Of a stretch of DNA of 24,935 nucleotides, positions 8,948 to 17,642 are shown piece after piece. The notes beneath the pieces are model-generated. The model saw nothing but the letters and a program-made list of their open reading frames with translations. It was not told the DNA's origin and did not search any database. The number at the start of each line of letters is the position of its first letter. Positions within the stretch are counted from its first letter, which is position 1. The stretch lies in contig JAFECV010000001.1 of NCBI GenBank assembly GCA_018241985.1, positions 1 through 24,935 on the forward strand, written 5' to 3'. The translations under genes were made by a program, and so were the position numbers. This DNA is from Pseudomonadota bacterium (lineage in GTDB: Bacteria > Pseudomonadota > Gammaproteobacteria > Burkholderiales > Burkholderiaceae_C).

Positions 8948-9610
8948 GTGATCTCGCGGCCGGCTTCGGCCGCCGCGGGCGGCACCGGTCCTGGCGCCGA
9001 TGCAAGGGCGCAACTGCAGCGGCTCAAGGCGGGGTCACGCCGCAGCGGCGAGGCCTCCTTCTTCTGGTATGAGGCGCAGTTCAGGCGCGTGGCCGTCAAG
9101 GTGTTGCCAGGGGAGTACGCGGTGCATGGCGAGGATCTCGTGATCGCCACCGTGCTGGGTTCCTGCATCGCCTGTTGCCTGTGGGACCGCGAGGCGCGCG
9201 TCGGCGGCATGAACCACTTCATGCTACCGGGTGGCGCTGGTGATGGCGCACGCTATGGGGCCTTTGCGATGGAACTGCTGATCAACGAGTTGCTGAAACT
9301 GGGCGCCAGGCGTGGGGCGCTGGAAGCCAAGCTGTTCGGCGGTGGCCGCGTGCTGGCCGGCATGGCCAGCTTCGATGTCGGCGAGCGCAACACGCAATTC
9401 GCCTTCGATTACCTGCGCACCGAGCGCGTCCCGGTCGTCAGCCACGACGTGCTCGATGTGCACCCGCGCAAGCTGGTCTTCCTGCCTCTCACCGGCAAGG
9501 CCCTGGTCAAGCGCCTCGCATCGAGCCGGCTGCTCACACTGGCCGAGCGGGCGCGGGCGGCGGCCACACCGGCCAGCACCGGCGCCGAAGGTTCGGTGGA
9601 ATTGTTCTAG
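8948..9610 (+). CDS. cheD: Chemoreceptor glutamine deamidase CheD
   Basis: CheD deamidates Gln residues on chemoreceptors, and in some species it binds CheY phosphatases. It has 220 residues. The CheD fold begins near 46 ([13 protein letters not shown]), with the catalytic Cys73 in LGSCIA and His90 in GGMNHFMLP, 17 residues apart as in characterised CheD. FGGGRVL and a C-terminal strand about PRKLVFLP follow. The disordered tail ends GSVELF, echoing GSIELF of the small CheZ-like protein. The start is GTG with no clear Shine-Dalgarno sequence. It lies 14 bases after the receptor stop and 8 bases before cheB, so translation is probably coupled. Confidence 0.94.
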   Translation: MISRPASAAAGGTGPGADARAQLQRLKAGSRRSGEASFFWYEAQFRRVAVKVLPGEYAVHGEDLVIATVLGSCIACCLWDREARVGGMNHFMLPGGAGDGARYGAFAMELLINELLKLGARRGALEAKLFGGGRVLAGMASFDVGERNTQFAFDYLRTERVPVVSHDVLDVHPRKLVFLPLTGKALVKRLASSRLLTLAERARAAATPASTGAEGSVELF

Positions 9611-9618
9611 GCCGTCGC

Positions 9619-10725
9619 ATGAACACCGAGGAGGCGGGAGTGACGCAAGCAACGCGCGTGCTGGTGATCGACGATTCCGCGCTGGTGCGCAGCCTGCTTG
9701 CCGAGATCATCAACCACCAGCCGGACATGGTGTGCGTCGGTGCCGCCGCCGACCCGTTGATCGCCCGCGAGATGATTCGCGCGCTGAACCCGGACGTACT
9801 GACGCTCGATGTCGAGATGCCGCGCATGGACGGCCTCGACTTCCTGTCCAAGCTGATGCGGCTGCGGCCGATGCCGGTCGTGATGGTGTCCACGCTGACC
9901 GAGCGCGGCGCCGAGGCGACGCTGCGCGCTCTCGAACTGGGCGCCGTCGACTTCGTCGCCAAGCCCAGGATAGGCATTGCCGATGGGTTGCAGCGCTTGA
10001 CCGAGGACATTACCGACAGGCTACGCATCGCTGCCAGGGCGCAGGTGAGGAAACCGGCTGCGTACGCACAGGCTGCTGCAGACGCCGGCAGGCCCGGTGG
10101 CGCACCCGCGACCATGGACCGGCTGTCGACCGAGAAGATCGTCTTCATCGGCGCCTCCACCGGCGGCACCGAGGCAACGCGCGAGGTGCTGTGCGCCCTG
10201 CCGCCGTACTTCCCGGCGGTCATGATCACGCAACACATGCCGCCCGGCTTCACCAAGAGCTACGCGGCACGGTTGGATGGACTGTGCCGCATCCGCGTGA
10301 AGGAGGCCGACGACGGCGAACGCGTGCTGCCGGGCCATGCCTACATCGCGCCAGGGGGGCAGCACCTGAGTGTGGCGCGATCGGGCGCCAACTACATCGC
10401 TCGGGTCCAGGCTGGCGAGCCGGTGAATCGCCATATGCCCAGCGTGGAGGTGCTGTTCAAGTCGGCTGCCCGCGCGGTCGGTCCCAATGCGTTGGCGATG
10501 ATGCTCACCGGCATGGGTGCCGACGGCGCGAAGGCGATGCGTGATCTGCGGAATGCAGGCGCCTATTGCGTGGCCCAGGACGAGGCCAGTTGCGTCGTGT
10601 TCGGCATGCCGCGCGAGGCGATCGCCGCCGGCGCGGTTCACGAGGTGCTGCCGCTCGCCGCGATCGCGCCGCATCTGATCGAGCGACTGCGCAGCAGCGC
10701 AGCGGTCTCATTCAATCGCATCTGA
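9619..10725 (+). CDS. cheB: Chemotaxis methylesterase/deamidase CheB
   Basis: CheB removes methyl groups from receptors when phosphorylated by CheA, opposing CheR. It has 368 residues. The N-terminal receiver has D18-D19, phosphoacceptor D64 in [12 protein letters not shown] and K115. A linker leads to the C-terminal methylesterase with its Ser-His-Asp triad: S180 in GASTGGT, H206 in TQHMPPGFT and D302 in GMGADG. It is the last gene of the rightward che block. A spacer of about 100 bases separates it from a convergent gene, with no convincing terminator in it. Confidence 0.96.
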   Translation: MNTEEAGVTQATRVLVIDDSALVRSLLAEIINHQPDMVCVGAAADPLIAREMIRALNPDVLTLDVEMPRMDGLDFLSKLMRLRPMPVVMVSTLTERGAEATLRALELGAVDFVAKPRIGIADGLQRLTEDITDRLRIAARAQVRKPAAYAQAAADAGRPGGAPATMDRLSTEKIVFIGASTGGTEATREVLCALPPYFPAVMITQHMPPGFTKSYAARLDGLCRIRVKEADDGERVLPGHAYIAPGGQHLSVARSGANYIARVQAGEPVNRHMPSVEVLFKSAARAVGPNALAMMLTGMGADGAKAMRDLRNAGAYCVAQDEASCVVFGMPREAIAAGAVHEVLPLAAIAPHLIERLRSSAAVSFNRI

Positions 10726-10826
10726 GCGACTGGCACCTGGCAGGTTTCCAGGGAGCTTTGACATCGGTCACCCGACCTTCCGGCGGCAGCCGATCTCGCG
10801 ATGGGGGCCAGAGTCGCACACGGGCG

Positions 10827-11282
10827 TCAGTAGTAGACGTTGACGGCGACGGTGTCGGAGTGGTTGTTCGGTGAGACTCGGGCCGGCTTGGCGGACATCA
10901 CCCGGGGCCTGACGGCGATCTCTTGTGCCGTGCCGTTGCCGATTCCGGTCAGGCCGTTGCCGGTGCTTGCGGTCGAGACACCGTTGCTGCCGCGACCCGG
11001 CAGCGTCCCGAGGTTTTCCCGATTTGGACTGCTCACGGACTGCAGCGCGACGTGGTAGGGGGTTTCGTTCGAGCAGGTCACTTGGATCGCGCCGCCGCCG
11101 TCGACCGCCGAGGCAGCATCCATGGCGCCCAGCGAGGCGTTCGAGACCGTGCCCGCCGCCACGGCGCAACTCCGGGTGATCGTCACCATGACCCGGAATT
11201 CCGCCGTGGCAGTACCAGCCATGGCTGCATACACGCTGGCGGTGACGACACAGGCAACGGCCAGGGGCTTGGTGAAAATCAT
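10827..11282 (-). CDS. Secreted spore-coat-U (SCPU) domain protein, orphan
   Basis: This is a 151-residue exported protein. A signal peptide (about 1-27, MIFTKPLAVACVVTASVYAA, cleavage likely after TATA) is followed by an SCPU beta-sandwich. Typical marks are the Cys pair C39/C70, an early TITRSCAVAAG strand, GAIQVTCSNETPYHVAL and the terminal strand SDTVAVNVYY. Such domains form subunits of Csu-like chaperone-usher pili, but no chaperone or usher is encoded nearby, so it is an orphan. It interrupts the chemotaxis/motility block on the opposite strand. Its upstream region has a good sigma-28 motif (see 11363-11389), which hints at co-expression with flagella. Its role is unknown: adhesin, flagellum-associated surface protein or stray pilin are all possible. 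Confidence 0.82.
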   Translation of the reverse strand: MIFTKPLAVACVVTASVYAAMAGTATAEFRVMVTITRSCAVAAGTVSNASLGAMDAASAVDGGGAIQVTCSNETPYHVALQSVSSPNRENLGTLPGRGSNGVSTASTGNGLTGIGNGTAQEIAVRPRVMSAKPARVSPNNHSDTVAVNVYY

Positions 11283-11362
11283 TCGAGGTTCCAGCGAGTT
11301 GCCTTCGACTTGAGGTGGGCGATCGATAGAACTTCGATCGCTTTCTTTCGTCTGCAGGTCTC

Positions 11363-11389
11363 TTTTCGGCGGTTTCCGCCAGATCTTGA
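11363..11389 (-). promoter_or_regulatory. Sigma-28-type flagellar promoter for the SCPU gene
   Basis: Read on the minus strand, TCAA (11389-11386) is followed by 15 bases and then GCCGAAAA (11370-11363). The classical flagellar sigma-28 pattern is TAAA-N15-GCCGATAA, so this matches 3 of 4 and 7 of 8 positions at exact spacing. The start codon lies about 80 bases downstream. The motif sits in the 272-base spacer shared with motA, which otherwise contains only the motA promoter motif. Confidence 0.55.
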
Positions 11390-11460
11390 GTCAGCGGAAC
11401 CGTCGTCGACAGTGGCCGTCATGGAGGCAGAGCGCGATCGCTGCTCCAGTGCATGCAAGT

Positions 11461-11488
11461 TCAAGTCTCGGCGCAAGCCTGCCGATAA
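11461..11488 (+). promoter_or_regulatory. Sigma-28-type flagellar promoter for motAB-cheYZ
   Basis: GCCGATAA at 11481-11488 matches the flagellar sigma-28 -10 element perfectly. TCAAGTCT at 11461-11468 resembles the -35 TAAAGTTT at 6 of 8 positions, with a spacer one base longer than the enteric optimum. The start of motA is 66 bases downstream. Late-class control of motor and cheY/cheZ genes by sigma-28 is common, which supports the assignment. Confidence 0.65.
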
Positions 11489-11554
11489 GGTCTGCATCCG
11501 TGTCGCGGTTCTGCTCGGCCTGCCGCTTCCTGCCGGGTCAACAAAAGAAAAGCA

Positions 11555-12418
11555 ATGTTCGTCATCATCGGTTTCGTCGTCGCGCTGGGCTGCGTTTTCG
11601 GCATGTTCATCGCCCACGGCGGCAACATCGCAGTGGTGCTGCACGCGCTGCCGTTCGAGATGACCACGATCATGGGAGCGGCCATTGGCGCCTTCGTGGC
11701 AACCAATCAGCCCAAGGTGTTGAAAGCGACTGCAGCGGGTCTGGCATCGTGCTTCAAGGGTTCCAAGTACAGCAAGGCGCGCTATCTGGAACTGATGGCA
11801 CTGCTCTACGAGATCCTGCAGAAGGCGCGCAAGGAGGGGTTGCTCTCGATCGAGAAGGACGTGGATCAGCCGCAGGACTCGCCGCTGTTCAAGAAATACC
11901 AGACCGTCGGCAGCGACCACCACGTGATCGAGTTCATTACCGATTACCTGCGCATGATGGTTTCGGGCAATCTCAACGCGCACGAGATCGAAAGCCTGAT
12001 GGACAGTGAAATCGACACCCACCACCACGAGGCCAATGCGCCGGCAGCCGCGCTGCAGCGCCTTGCCGGCGGCCTGCCGGCTTTCGGCATCGTCGCCGCC
12101 GTGCTGGGCGTGGTCAACACCATGGGCTCGGTGGGGCAACCCCCGGCGGTCCTGGGCGCCATGATCGGCTCTGCCCTGGTGGGCACCTTTCTGGGAATTC
12201 TGCTGTCCTACGGCATCTTCGAGCCGTTGGCCGGATTGCTGGAGCAGAAGATCAGCGAAGGCACGAAGGAACTGCAGTGCATCAAGACCACGCTGCTCGC
12301 CTCGATGCAGGGCTATGCACCACAGATCGCGGTCGAGTTTGGCCGCAAGGTGCTGTTTTCGACCGAGCGCCCGAGTTTCAACGAGCTGGAAGATCACGTG
12401 AAGGGCAGGAAGCAATGA
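11555..12418 (+). CDS. motA: Flagellar motor stator protein MotA
   Basis: MotA is the ring-forming subunit of the proton-driven stator in the inner membrane. It has 287 residues. The N-terminal membrane helices lie in FVIIGFVVALGCVFGMFIA and the following hydrophobic stretch. A large cytoplasmic loop has the charged torque-generating region (RYLELMALLYEILQKARKEG). The second helix pair includes LPAFGIVAAVLGVV, with the functional Pro, and FEPLAGLLEQK. The C terminus has the family signature GYAPQIAVEFGRKVLFSTERPSF. It is followed 27 bases later by motB. The Shine-Dalgarno sequence before the ATG is weak (A-rich AAAAGAAAAG). Confidence 0.97.
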   Translation: MFVIIGFVVALGCVFGMFIAHGGNIAVVLHALPFEMTTIMGAAIGAFVATNQPKVLKATAAGLASCFKGSKYSKARYLELMALLYEILQKARKEGLLSIEKDVDQPQDSPLFKKYQTVGSDHHVIEFITDYLRMMVSGNLNAHEIESLMDSEIDTHHHEANAPAAALQRLAGGLPAFGIVAAVLGVVNTMGSVGQPPAVLGAMIGSALVGTFLGILLSYGIFEPLAGLLEQKISEGTKELQCIKTTLLASMQGYAPQIAVEFGRKVLFSTERPSFNELEDHVKGRKQ

Positions 12419-12445
12419 CGGCGGCGCGCAGTCTGGAGGACGATC

Positions 12446-13372
12446 GTGGCCGGTGATGCGAAGAAGCTTCAACCCATCATCGTCAAGCGCATCAAGAAGG
12501 CCGAGCATGCCTATCATGGTGGCGCGTGGAAGATCGCCTATGCCGACTTCGTGACGGCGATGATGGCCTTCTTTCTGCTGATGTGGCTGCTGGGCTCGAC
12601 GACTGAGGGCGATCGCAGGGGCATCCAGGACTACTTCAACAGCCCGCTGCGGGTCAGCATGGCCGGCGGCAGCGGCGCAGGCGATGCCACGTCCATCATC
12701 AAGGGCGGCGGCTCTGATCTGACCAAGGCGTCCGGCCAGGTGAAGCGCGCCGCCAATGCGTCGAAGGGCAGCAAACCCAACGATCCGAATGAAATGCACA
12801 GGCTGCAGGCCGCGGCCGAGGCCGAGCGACTGCGGGCGCTGAAGTCCAAGGTCGAGGTGATGCTGGCAAACGATGCGCGGCTGAAGGATTTCCGCTCGCA
12901 GATCCGGCTGGACATGACACGAGACGGTCTGCGCATACAGATCGTCGACCATCAGCAACGGCCGATGTTCGACAGCGGCTCGGCGGTCGTCAAGCCCTAC
13001 ATGCGCGACCTGCTTCGCGCCATTGGCGGCATGCTTGCCGACGTGCCCAACAAACTGACGCTGGAGGGGCATACCGATGCCCAGGCTTACAGTGGCGGCG
13101 TGCGCGGCTATAGCAACTGGGAGCTATCGGCCGATCGCGCCAACGCTTCACGCCGGGAACTCGTCGCAGGTGGCTTGCACGACGAGAAGGTGCTGCGTGT
13201 GCAGGGGCTGGCTGCCAGCCAGCCCTTCGATTCCAACGATCCGGATGCTCCGGTCAACCGACGCATCAGCATCATCGTGATGAATCGCGATGCGGAGGAG
13301 CGCTTTTTCGACAAGCTGCCGGAGGTCGATGCCGCCTCGAACATCTCAAGTCTTGCGCCGGACCGTCGATAA
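12446..13372 (+). CDS. motB: Flagellar motor stator protein MotB
   Basis: MotB is the peptidoglycan-anchored stator subunit. It has 308 residues. A short cytoplasmic tail with [18 protein letters not shown] precedes a single membrane helix (about 36-53). D34 in YADF is the proton-carrying Asp. A flexible Gly/Ser/Ala-rich plug and linker region follows. The OmpA-like peptidoglycan-binding domain (about 160-290) has [15 protein letters not shown] and [16 protein letters not shown]. The start is GTG, chosen because GGAGGA lies five bases upstream. It ends 43 bases before the second cheY, within the same operon. Confidence 0.96.
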   Translation: MAGDAKKLQPIIVKRIKKAEHAYHGGAWKIAYADFVTAMMAFFLLMWLLGSTTEGDRRGIQDYFNSPLRVSMAGGSGAGDATSIIKGGGSDLTKASGQVKRAANASKGSKPNDPNEMHRLQAAAEAERLRALKSKVEVMLANDARLKDFRSQIRLDMTRDGLRIQIVDHQQRPMFDSGSAVVKPYMRDLLRAIGGMLADVPNKLTLEGHTDAQAYSGGVRGYSNWELSADRANASRRELVAGGLHDEKVLRVQGLAASQPFDSNDPDAPVNRRISIIVMNRDAEERFFDKLPEVDAASNISSLAPDRR

Positions 13373-13415
13373 AGTCGCTGATTCCGTTCTATTGCCACTT
13401 TGCCAGGTTCTTGCG

Positions 13416-13805
13416 ATGAATGCCGCCGATCTGAGGTTCCTGATCGTCGATGACTTTTCCACGATGCGTCGCATCGTCCGCGGTCTGCTCAAGGAAATGG
13501 GTTGCAACAACGCGGAAGAGGCCGAAGACGGCGCCGCGGCACTCAACATGCTGAAGGCCGGGAAGTTCGATTTCGTCGTCAGCGACATCAACATGCCCAA
13601 CATGAACGGTTTGGAACTGCTCAAGCGGGTGAAGGCCGATACCGATCTGAAGCACCTACCGGTCCTGGTGGTCACCGCCGAGGCGCGCAAGGAGGACATC
13701 GTGCTGGCGGCCCAGTCCGGCGCTGCCGGCTATATCGTCAAGCCTTTCACGAAGGCGACGCTGGAGGAAAAGGTCCAGAAGATCATGCAGAAGATCACCG
13801 CATGA
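13416..13805 (+). CDS. cheY: Motor-type chemotaxis regulator CheY, copy 2
   Basis: This 129-residue receiver has key residues at the same numbers as E. coli CheY: D12-D13, phosphoacceptor D57 ([12 protein letters not shown]), T87, Y106 and K109. The N-terminal [16 protein letters not shown] is the classic motor-binding CheY signature. It is therefore the likely switch regulator that binds FliM. It lies in the motAB operon directly before cheZ. Its TGA stop overlaps a possible ATG of cheZ (ATGA). Confidence 0.97.
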   Translation: MNAADLRFLIVDDFSTMRRIVRGLLKEMGCNNAEEAEDGAAALNMLKAGKFDFVVSDINMPNMNGLELLKRVKADTDLKHLPVLVVTAEARKEDIVLAAQSGAAGYIVKPFTKATLEEKVQKIMQKITA

Positions 13806-13813
13806 GGACCGAC

Positions 13814-14446
13814 ATGAAGAGGGACCAACTCCACGGCATCGGACCCCCGGCACCGGCTCAGGCCTCGCCTGAGATCTTCCAGCAGATCGGCCTCATCACG
13901 CGCCAGCTGCACGACGCACTGCAGCAGCTCGGGGTCATGCCCAGGCTGCAACTGGCAGCCGAGGGTCTTCCCGATGCGCGCAGCCGGCTGAACTACATCG
14001 CCAGCAAGACGGCGGCTGCCGTCGACCGGGTGCTGAACCTTGTCGATGCGGCCAAGGCCGAGCATCGGGAGATGGCCGACGAGACGCGCCGCATGACGCA
14101 GGTCATCGTCGCCGATCCGGTGCGTGCGGTGGCCTCGGGCTCGGTGATGAATTTCATCGGCGACGTGGAGCGGCGCGCCAGTCGCATCGATGCCCACCTT
14201 ACCGACATCATGCTGGCGCAGGACTTCCACGACCTAACCGGCCAGGTGGTCGCCAAGGTCGTGTTGCTGGCCATTGAACTGGAAGACAGCCTCGTCAAGC
14301 TGCTGGTGCAGGGCGCGCCGCCCGAACAGGCGCAAAAGGTGGAAAGCGCCCACCTCGCCGGCCCGGTGATCGACCCCGAGGGCCGCAGCGATGTGGTCAC
14401 CAGCCAGGGCGAGGTCGACGATCTGCTGGCCAGCCTCGGGTTCTGA
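13814..14446 (+). CDS. cheZ: CheY-P phosphatase CheZ
   Basis: CheZ dephosphorylates CheY-P to terminate the motor signal. It has 210 residues, the normal family length. It is mostly long helices forming a hairpin, with the phosphatase signature AQDFHDLTGQVV, including Asp and Gln in DxxxQ spacing. A linker follows, then the C-terminal CheY-docking helix VDDLLASLGF. The ATG at 13814 is preferred because GAGGA lies five bases upstream. An in-frame ATG at 13802 overlaps the cheY stop and would add four residues. A GC-rich inverted repeat immediately follows the stop. Confidence 0.96.
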   Translation: MKRDQLHGIGPPAPAQASPEIFQQIGLITRQLHDALQQLGVMPRLQLAAEGLPDARSRLNYIASKTAAAVDRVLNLVDAAKAEHREMADETRRMTQVIVADPVRAVASGSVMNFIGDVERRASRIDAHLTDIMLAQDFHDLTGQVVAKVVLLAIELEDSLVKLLVQGAPPEQAQKVESAHLAGPVIDPEGRSDVVTSQGEVDDLLASLGF

Positions 14447-14469
14447 ACCGCCCGCGGCTCCGCGGCGGT
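14447..14469 (+). terminator. GC-rich hairpin after cheZ (weak terminator candidate)
   Basis: ACCGC and CGCGG pair with CCGCG and GCGGT, with one unpaired C, directly after the cheZ stop. No T-run follows (GAAAAACTG), so this is at best a weak or Rho-assisted stop, or a simple 3' stabilising hairpin. Confidence 0.25.
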
Positions 14470-14554
14470 GAAAAACTGCCGACTTCCCCTGCTTATCCAC
14501 GGATGCGCCGGCCCTGCGCCAGGAAGAATCACCGGCACAGCGTGATCCCTTTCG

Positions 14555-15592
14555 ATGGCCGACTCTTCCTCTCAGGACAAGAACCTACCCGCGTCGCAGC
14601 GCAAGCAGCGCAAGGCGCGTGAAGAGGGCCAGGTTGTCCGCTCGCGCGACCTCGCGCACTTCGCCGTGATGGCGGCAGGTGGGGGGGCTATCGCTTCGAC
14701 GGCTCCGTGGGTCACGAACTGGCTGAAGGCCGGGCTCGCGGCAGCGCTGCGCTTCGACGCACACACACTGTCGTCCCCCACCAGCATGGGCGAGCGCCTT
14801 GCGGCCGGTGCGGCGCAGCTGCTGTGGATCGTGCTGCCACTCGGACTGCTGATGATCGCCGTGGCCGTTGCCGGCAGTCTGCTCGCCGGTGGCTGGGTGT
14901 GGTCGATCCGCGCCATGGCACCGCAGTTTTCACGGATCAATCCGCTGGCAGGCCTGCCGCGCATGCTGTCGCTGCGCCAGTTCGGTGATGCAGGCAAGAG
15001 TTGCCTGCTTGCGACCGTGCTGCTCGTGATCGGCGCAATCTGTCTTCGATCCAGACTCGGCACCTTCAGCGCCATGCTGGGCGTACCGTTGCCAGCGGCT
15101 TTCGGTGCAGTAGGCCAGGAGTTGGTCGCCGGCGCGAGCCTGATCGTGCTCGCCCTCGGGCTGTTTGCCGCCGTCGACGTGCCGCTGCCCTACACCGCGA
15201 GGTCGCGCCACGGGCGCCTGATGCGCCTGCTGCTCGACGAAGTGGAGCAGATGCCGACGCTGCCGCTCAGCCTGCCGCACCCGGCCGACCCGCGCCTGCA
15301 GGCCATCTGCACGGCGCTCGCGCGCTCACCCGATGACGCGTCGACCGCGAGCGACTGGGCGCGGCGGCTGGGCGTGCACACCAAGACCCTGCACCGCCTG
15401 TTCCTGCGCGAAACCGGCATGAGCTTCGGCCAGTGGCGCCAGCAGGCGCGCCTGCTCGCCGCGCTCGAACAGCTCGCCGGCGGCGCGCGCGTGATCGACG
15501 TGGCGCTGGCGCTCGGCTACAGCAGCCCCACCGCGTTTGCGACGATGTTCAGGCGACAGTTCGGCGTGGCGCCGAGCCGGTTTTTCAGGTGA
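14555..15592 (+). CDS. FlhB(N-terminal)-AraC(C-terminal) in-frame chimera
   Basis: Residues 1 to about 210 are FlhB, the flagellar type III export gate component. The N-terminal KAREEGQVVRSRDLAH motif is followed by four membrane helices (about 36-58, 84-113, 149-164, 186-207) and PQFSRINPLAGLPRMLS. The cytoplasmic FlhB domain, with its NPTH autocleavage site, should come next. Instead the frame continues, from about 15179-15195, into an AraC-family regulator: SRHGRLMRLLLDEVEQMP, then a complete double helix-turn-helix domain (about 250-345) ending GYSSPTAFATMFRRQFGVAPSRFFR. The AraC cupin sensor domain is missing. Both parents are thus broken at one junction. The product could not support flagellar export. 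It might act as a membrane-anchored DNA-binding protein, or the join may be a deletion scar or an assembly chimera. No clear ribosome-binding site precedes the ATG. Confidence 0.85.
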   Translation: MADSSSQDKNLPASQRKQRKAREEGQVVRSRDLAHFAVMAAGGGAIASTAPWVTNWLKAGLAAALRFDAHTLSSPTSMGERLAAGAAQLLWIVLPLGLLMIAVAVAGSLLAGGWVWSIRAMAPQFSRINPLAGLPRMLSLRQFGDAGKSCLLATVLLVIGAICLRSRLGTFSAMLGVPLPAAFGAVGQELVAGASLIVLALGLFAAVDVPLPYTARSRHGRLMRLLLDEVEQMPTLPLSLPHPADPRLQAICTALARSPDDASTASDWARRLGVHTKTLHRLFLRETGMSFGQWRQQARLLAALEQLAGGARVIDVALALGYSSPTAFATMFRRQFGVAPSRFFR

Positions 15593-15642
15593 TGGGCGAT
15601 CGCCGAGATCGAGAACTTGATCGGATTACAACTGTCCGTCGC

Positions 15643-15665
15643 TGCTCGTTGCGTAATGACGAGCA
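15643..15665. terminator. Inverted repeat between convergent chimera and htpG
   Basis: TGCTCGT and ACGAGCA form a perfect 7-bp stem with a 9-base loop, 51 bases after the chimera stop and 22 bases beyond the htpG stop. There is no T-run on either strand, so terminator function for the convergent genes is only a possibility. Confidence 0.3.
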
Positions 15666-15686
15666 ACCGGCGTAGCCAAGTCCCCG

Positions 15687-17642
15687 TCACACCAGCAGCG
15701 CATTCACCCGCTTCACATACGCCGCCGGATCGTCCGGCAGCCCGCCCTCGGCGAGCAGCGCCTGATCGAACAGGATATGCGCGAGGTCGTCGAAGCGGTC
15801 TGACACATCGCCGTCGGCGGCGAGGCGCTTGACCAGCGGGTGCTCGGGGTTGACTTCGAGCACGGGCCGCGTGGTCGGCACGGTCTGGCCGGCTTGCTTG
15901 AGCATGCGCGCGAGCTGCGTGCTCATGCCGTGCTCCTGCACCACGAGGCAGGCCGGGCTGTCGACGAGGCGGCTGGTCACGCGCACGTCCTCGGCCTTGT
16001 CCTTCAGCGCTTCCTTCAGCTTCGCGAGCACCGGCTTGAAGGTTTCGGCCGCTTCTTCGGCCGCCTTCTTCTCGGCCTCGTCCTGCAGCTTGCCGAGGTC
16101 CACCGCGCCCTTCGCGACCGACTGCAGCGGCGTGCCGTCGAACGCGTGCAGGTGCGACAGCGCCCATTCGTCGACGCGGTCGGTCATCAGCAGCACCTCG
16201 ATGCCCTTCTTTCGGAAGACTTCGAGCTGCGGGCTGTTCCTGGCAGCGGCCAGCGTGTCGGCGGTGATGTAGTAGATCGCCTCCTGGCCCTCCTTCATCC
16301 GCGCCTTGTAGTCGGCCAGGCTCACCACAGCGGTGTCGCTGCTGGTCGACGCGTAGCGCAGCAGTTTGGCGAGCCGCTCGCGGTTCGCGAAGTCCTCGCC
16401 CAGGCCTTCCTTCAGCACTGCGCCGAATTCGGCGTAGAAGCGGTCGTACTTGCCGGCTTCCTGCTTCGCCTCGTCGCTCGCGTCGTCGGCGGGCTTGTCG
16501 TTCTGCGCCAGCTCTTCGAGCAGGCCGAGCACGCGCCGGGTGTTGCCGTCGCGGATCGCGCGCACGTCGCGGCTTTCCTGCAGCAGCTCGCGGCTCACGT
16601 TCAGCGGCAGGTCGCCCGAGTCGACCACGCCGCGCACGAAGCGCAGGTAGAGCGGCAGCAGCGCCTCGGCGTCGTCCATGATGAACACGCGCTTCACGTA
16701 CAGCTTCAGTCCGGTCGGCTTGTCGCGGTTGTACAGGTCCATCGGCGCCTTCGCCGGGATGTAGAGCAGCTGCGTGTACTCGGTCGCGCCCTCGACCCGG
16801 TTGTGCGTCCAGGCGAGCGGCGGCTCGCTGTCGTGGCTGAGCTGCTTGTAGAACTCGGCGTACTGCTCGGGCGTGATGTCCTTCTTGGCGCGCGTCCACA
16901 GCGCGCCGCCCTGGTTCACCGCCTCCCACTGGTCGGTGGTCACCATCTCGCCGCCCTTGCCGTCCTCGCCCTCCTTCCACTCCTCCTTCTGCATCAGGAT
17001 CGGCAGGCTGACGTGGTCCGAGTACTTGGCGATGATGCTGCGGATGCGCCAGCCGCCGAGGAACTCGTCAGCGTCCTCGCGCAGGTGCAGGATCACGCTG
17101 GTGCCGCGCTCGGGCCGGGTGAGGGTTTCGACCTCGAACGCGTCGCCGCCGCTGGCGCCGCCGTCGCTGCTCCAGCGCACGCCCTGCTCGGGCGCGAGGC
17201 CCGCGCGACGCGACTCGACCGTGATCCGGTCGGCGACGATGAAGCCGGAATAGAAACCGACGCCGAACTGGCCGATCAGCTGGCCCTGCTCGGACGCCTG
17301 CGCCTTCTGGTCGCCATCCAGCCGGCTCACGAAGTCGCGCGTGCCGCTCTTGGCGATCGTGCCCAGGTGGTCGATCGCCTCCTGCTCGCTCATGCCGATG
17401 CCGTTGTCGGTGATGGTGAGCGTGCGCGCCGCCTTGTCGATGCCGACGCGCACCTCGAGGGTCGGCGCATCGGCCAGCAGCGAAGGATCGGCGAGCGCCT
17501 CGAAGCGCAGCTTGTCGCAGGCGTCGGAGGCGTTCGAGATCAGCTCGCGCAGGAAGATCTCCTTGTTCGAATACAGCGAGTGGGTGACGAGGTGCAGCAG
17601 GCGCGCGACTTCGGCCTGGAACGACAGGGTTTGTTTACTCAT
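15687..17642 (-). CDS. htpG: Molecular chaperone HtpG (bacterial Hsp90)
   Basis: HtpG is an ATP-dependent cytosolic chaperone working with DnaK in client remodelling. It has 651 residues, the usual length being about 630-650. The N-terminal GHKL ATPase has [20 protein letters not shown] (31-50), ITDNGIGM (77-84) and [15 protein letters not shown]. The middle domain has [13 protein letters not shown] and [11 protein letters not shown]. The C-terminal dimerisation domain ends [12 protein letters not shown]. The ATG at 17642 is chosen because the family begins just before [15 protein letters not shown]. An in-frame extension of 49 codons upstream has no similarity and crosses the promoter-hairpin region. 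No heat-shock sigma-32 promoter pattern was found upstream by eye. Confidence 0.97.
   Translation of the reverse strand: MSKQTLSFQAEVARLLHLVTHSLYSNKEIFLRELISNASDACDKLRFEALADPSLLADAPTLEVRVGIDKAARTLTITDNGIGMSEQEAIDHLGTIAKSGTRDFVSRLDGDQKAQASEQGQLIGQFGVGFYSGFIVADRITVESRRAGLAPEQGVRWSSDGGASGGDAFEVETLTRPERGTSVILHLREDADEFLGGWRIRSIIAKYSDHVSLPILMQKEEWKEGEDGKGGEMVTTDQWEAVNQGGALWTRAKKDITPEQYAEFYKQLSHDSEPPLAWTHNRVEGATEYTQLLYIPAKAPMDLYNRDKPTGLKLYVKRVFIMDDAEALLPLYLRFVRGVVDSGDLPLNVSRELLQESRDVRAIRDGNTRRVLGLLEELAQNDKPADDASDEAKQEAGKYDRFYAEFGAVLKEGLGEDFANRERLAKLLRYASTSSDTAVVSLADYKARMKEGQEAIYYITADTLAAARNSPQLEVFRKKGIEVLLMTDRVDEWALSHLHAFDGTPLQSVAKGAVDLGKLQDEAEKKAAEEAAETFKPVLAKLKEALKDKAEDVRVTSRLVDSPACLVVQEHGMSTQLARMLKQAGQTVPTTRPVLEVNPEHPLVKRLAADGDVSDRFDDLAHILFDQALLAEGGLPDDPAAYVKRVNALLV

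Noticed and set aside
6204..9005. A very long open frame (over 900 codons) on the minus strand opposite the chemoreceptor and cheW
   Set aside because: High-GC codon bias opens antisense frames. The translation is rich in Arg, His, Gly and Leu without any domain, and it lies fully over well-identified genes on the plus strand.
10827..11282. Sporulation gene
   Set aside because: Spore coat U is a domain name. In Proteobacteria it marks secreted pilus-like subunits, and nothing else in the window suggests sporulation.
11279..13072. Open frame of about 597 codons on the minus strand opposite motA and motB
   Set aside because: It overlaps two clear motility genes and the SCPU-motA spacer, and shows only antisense composition.
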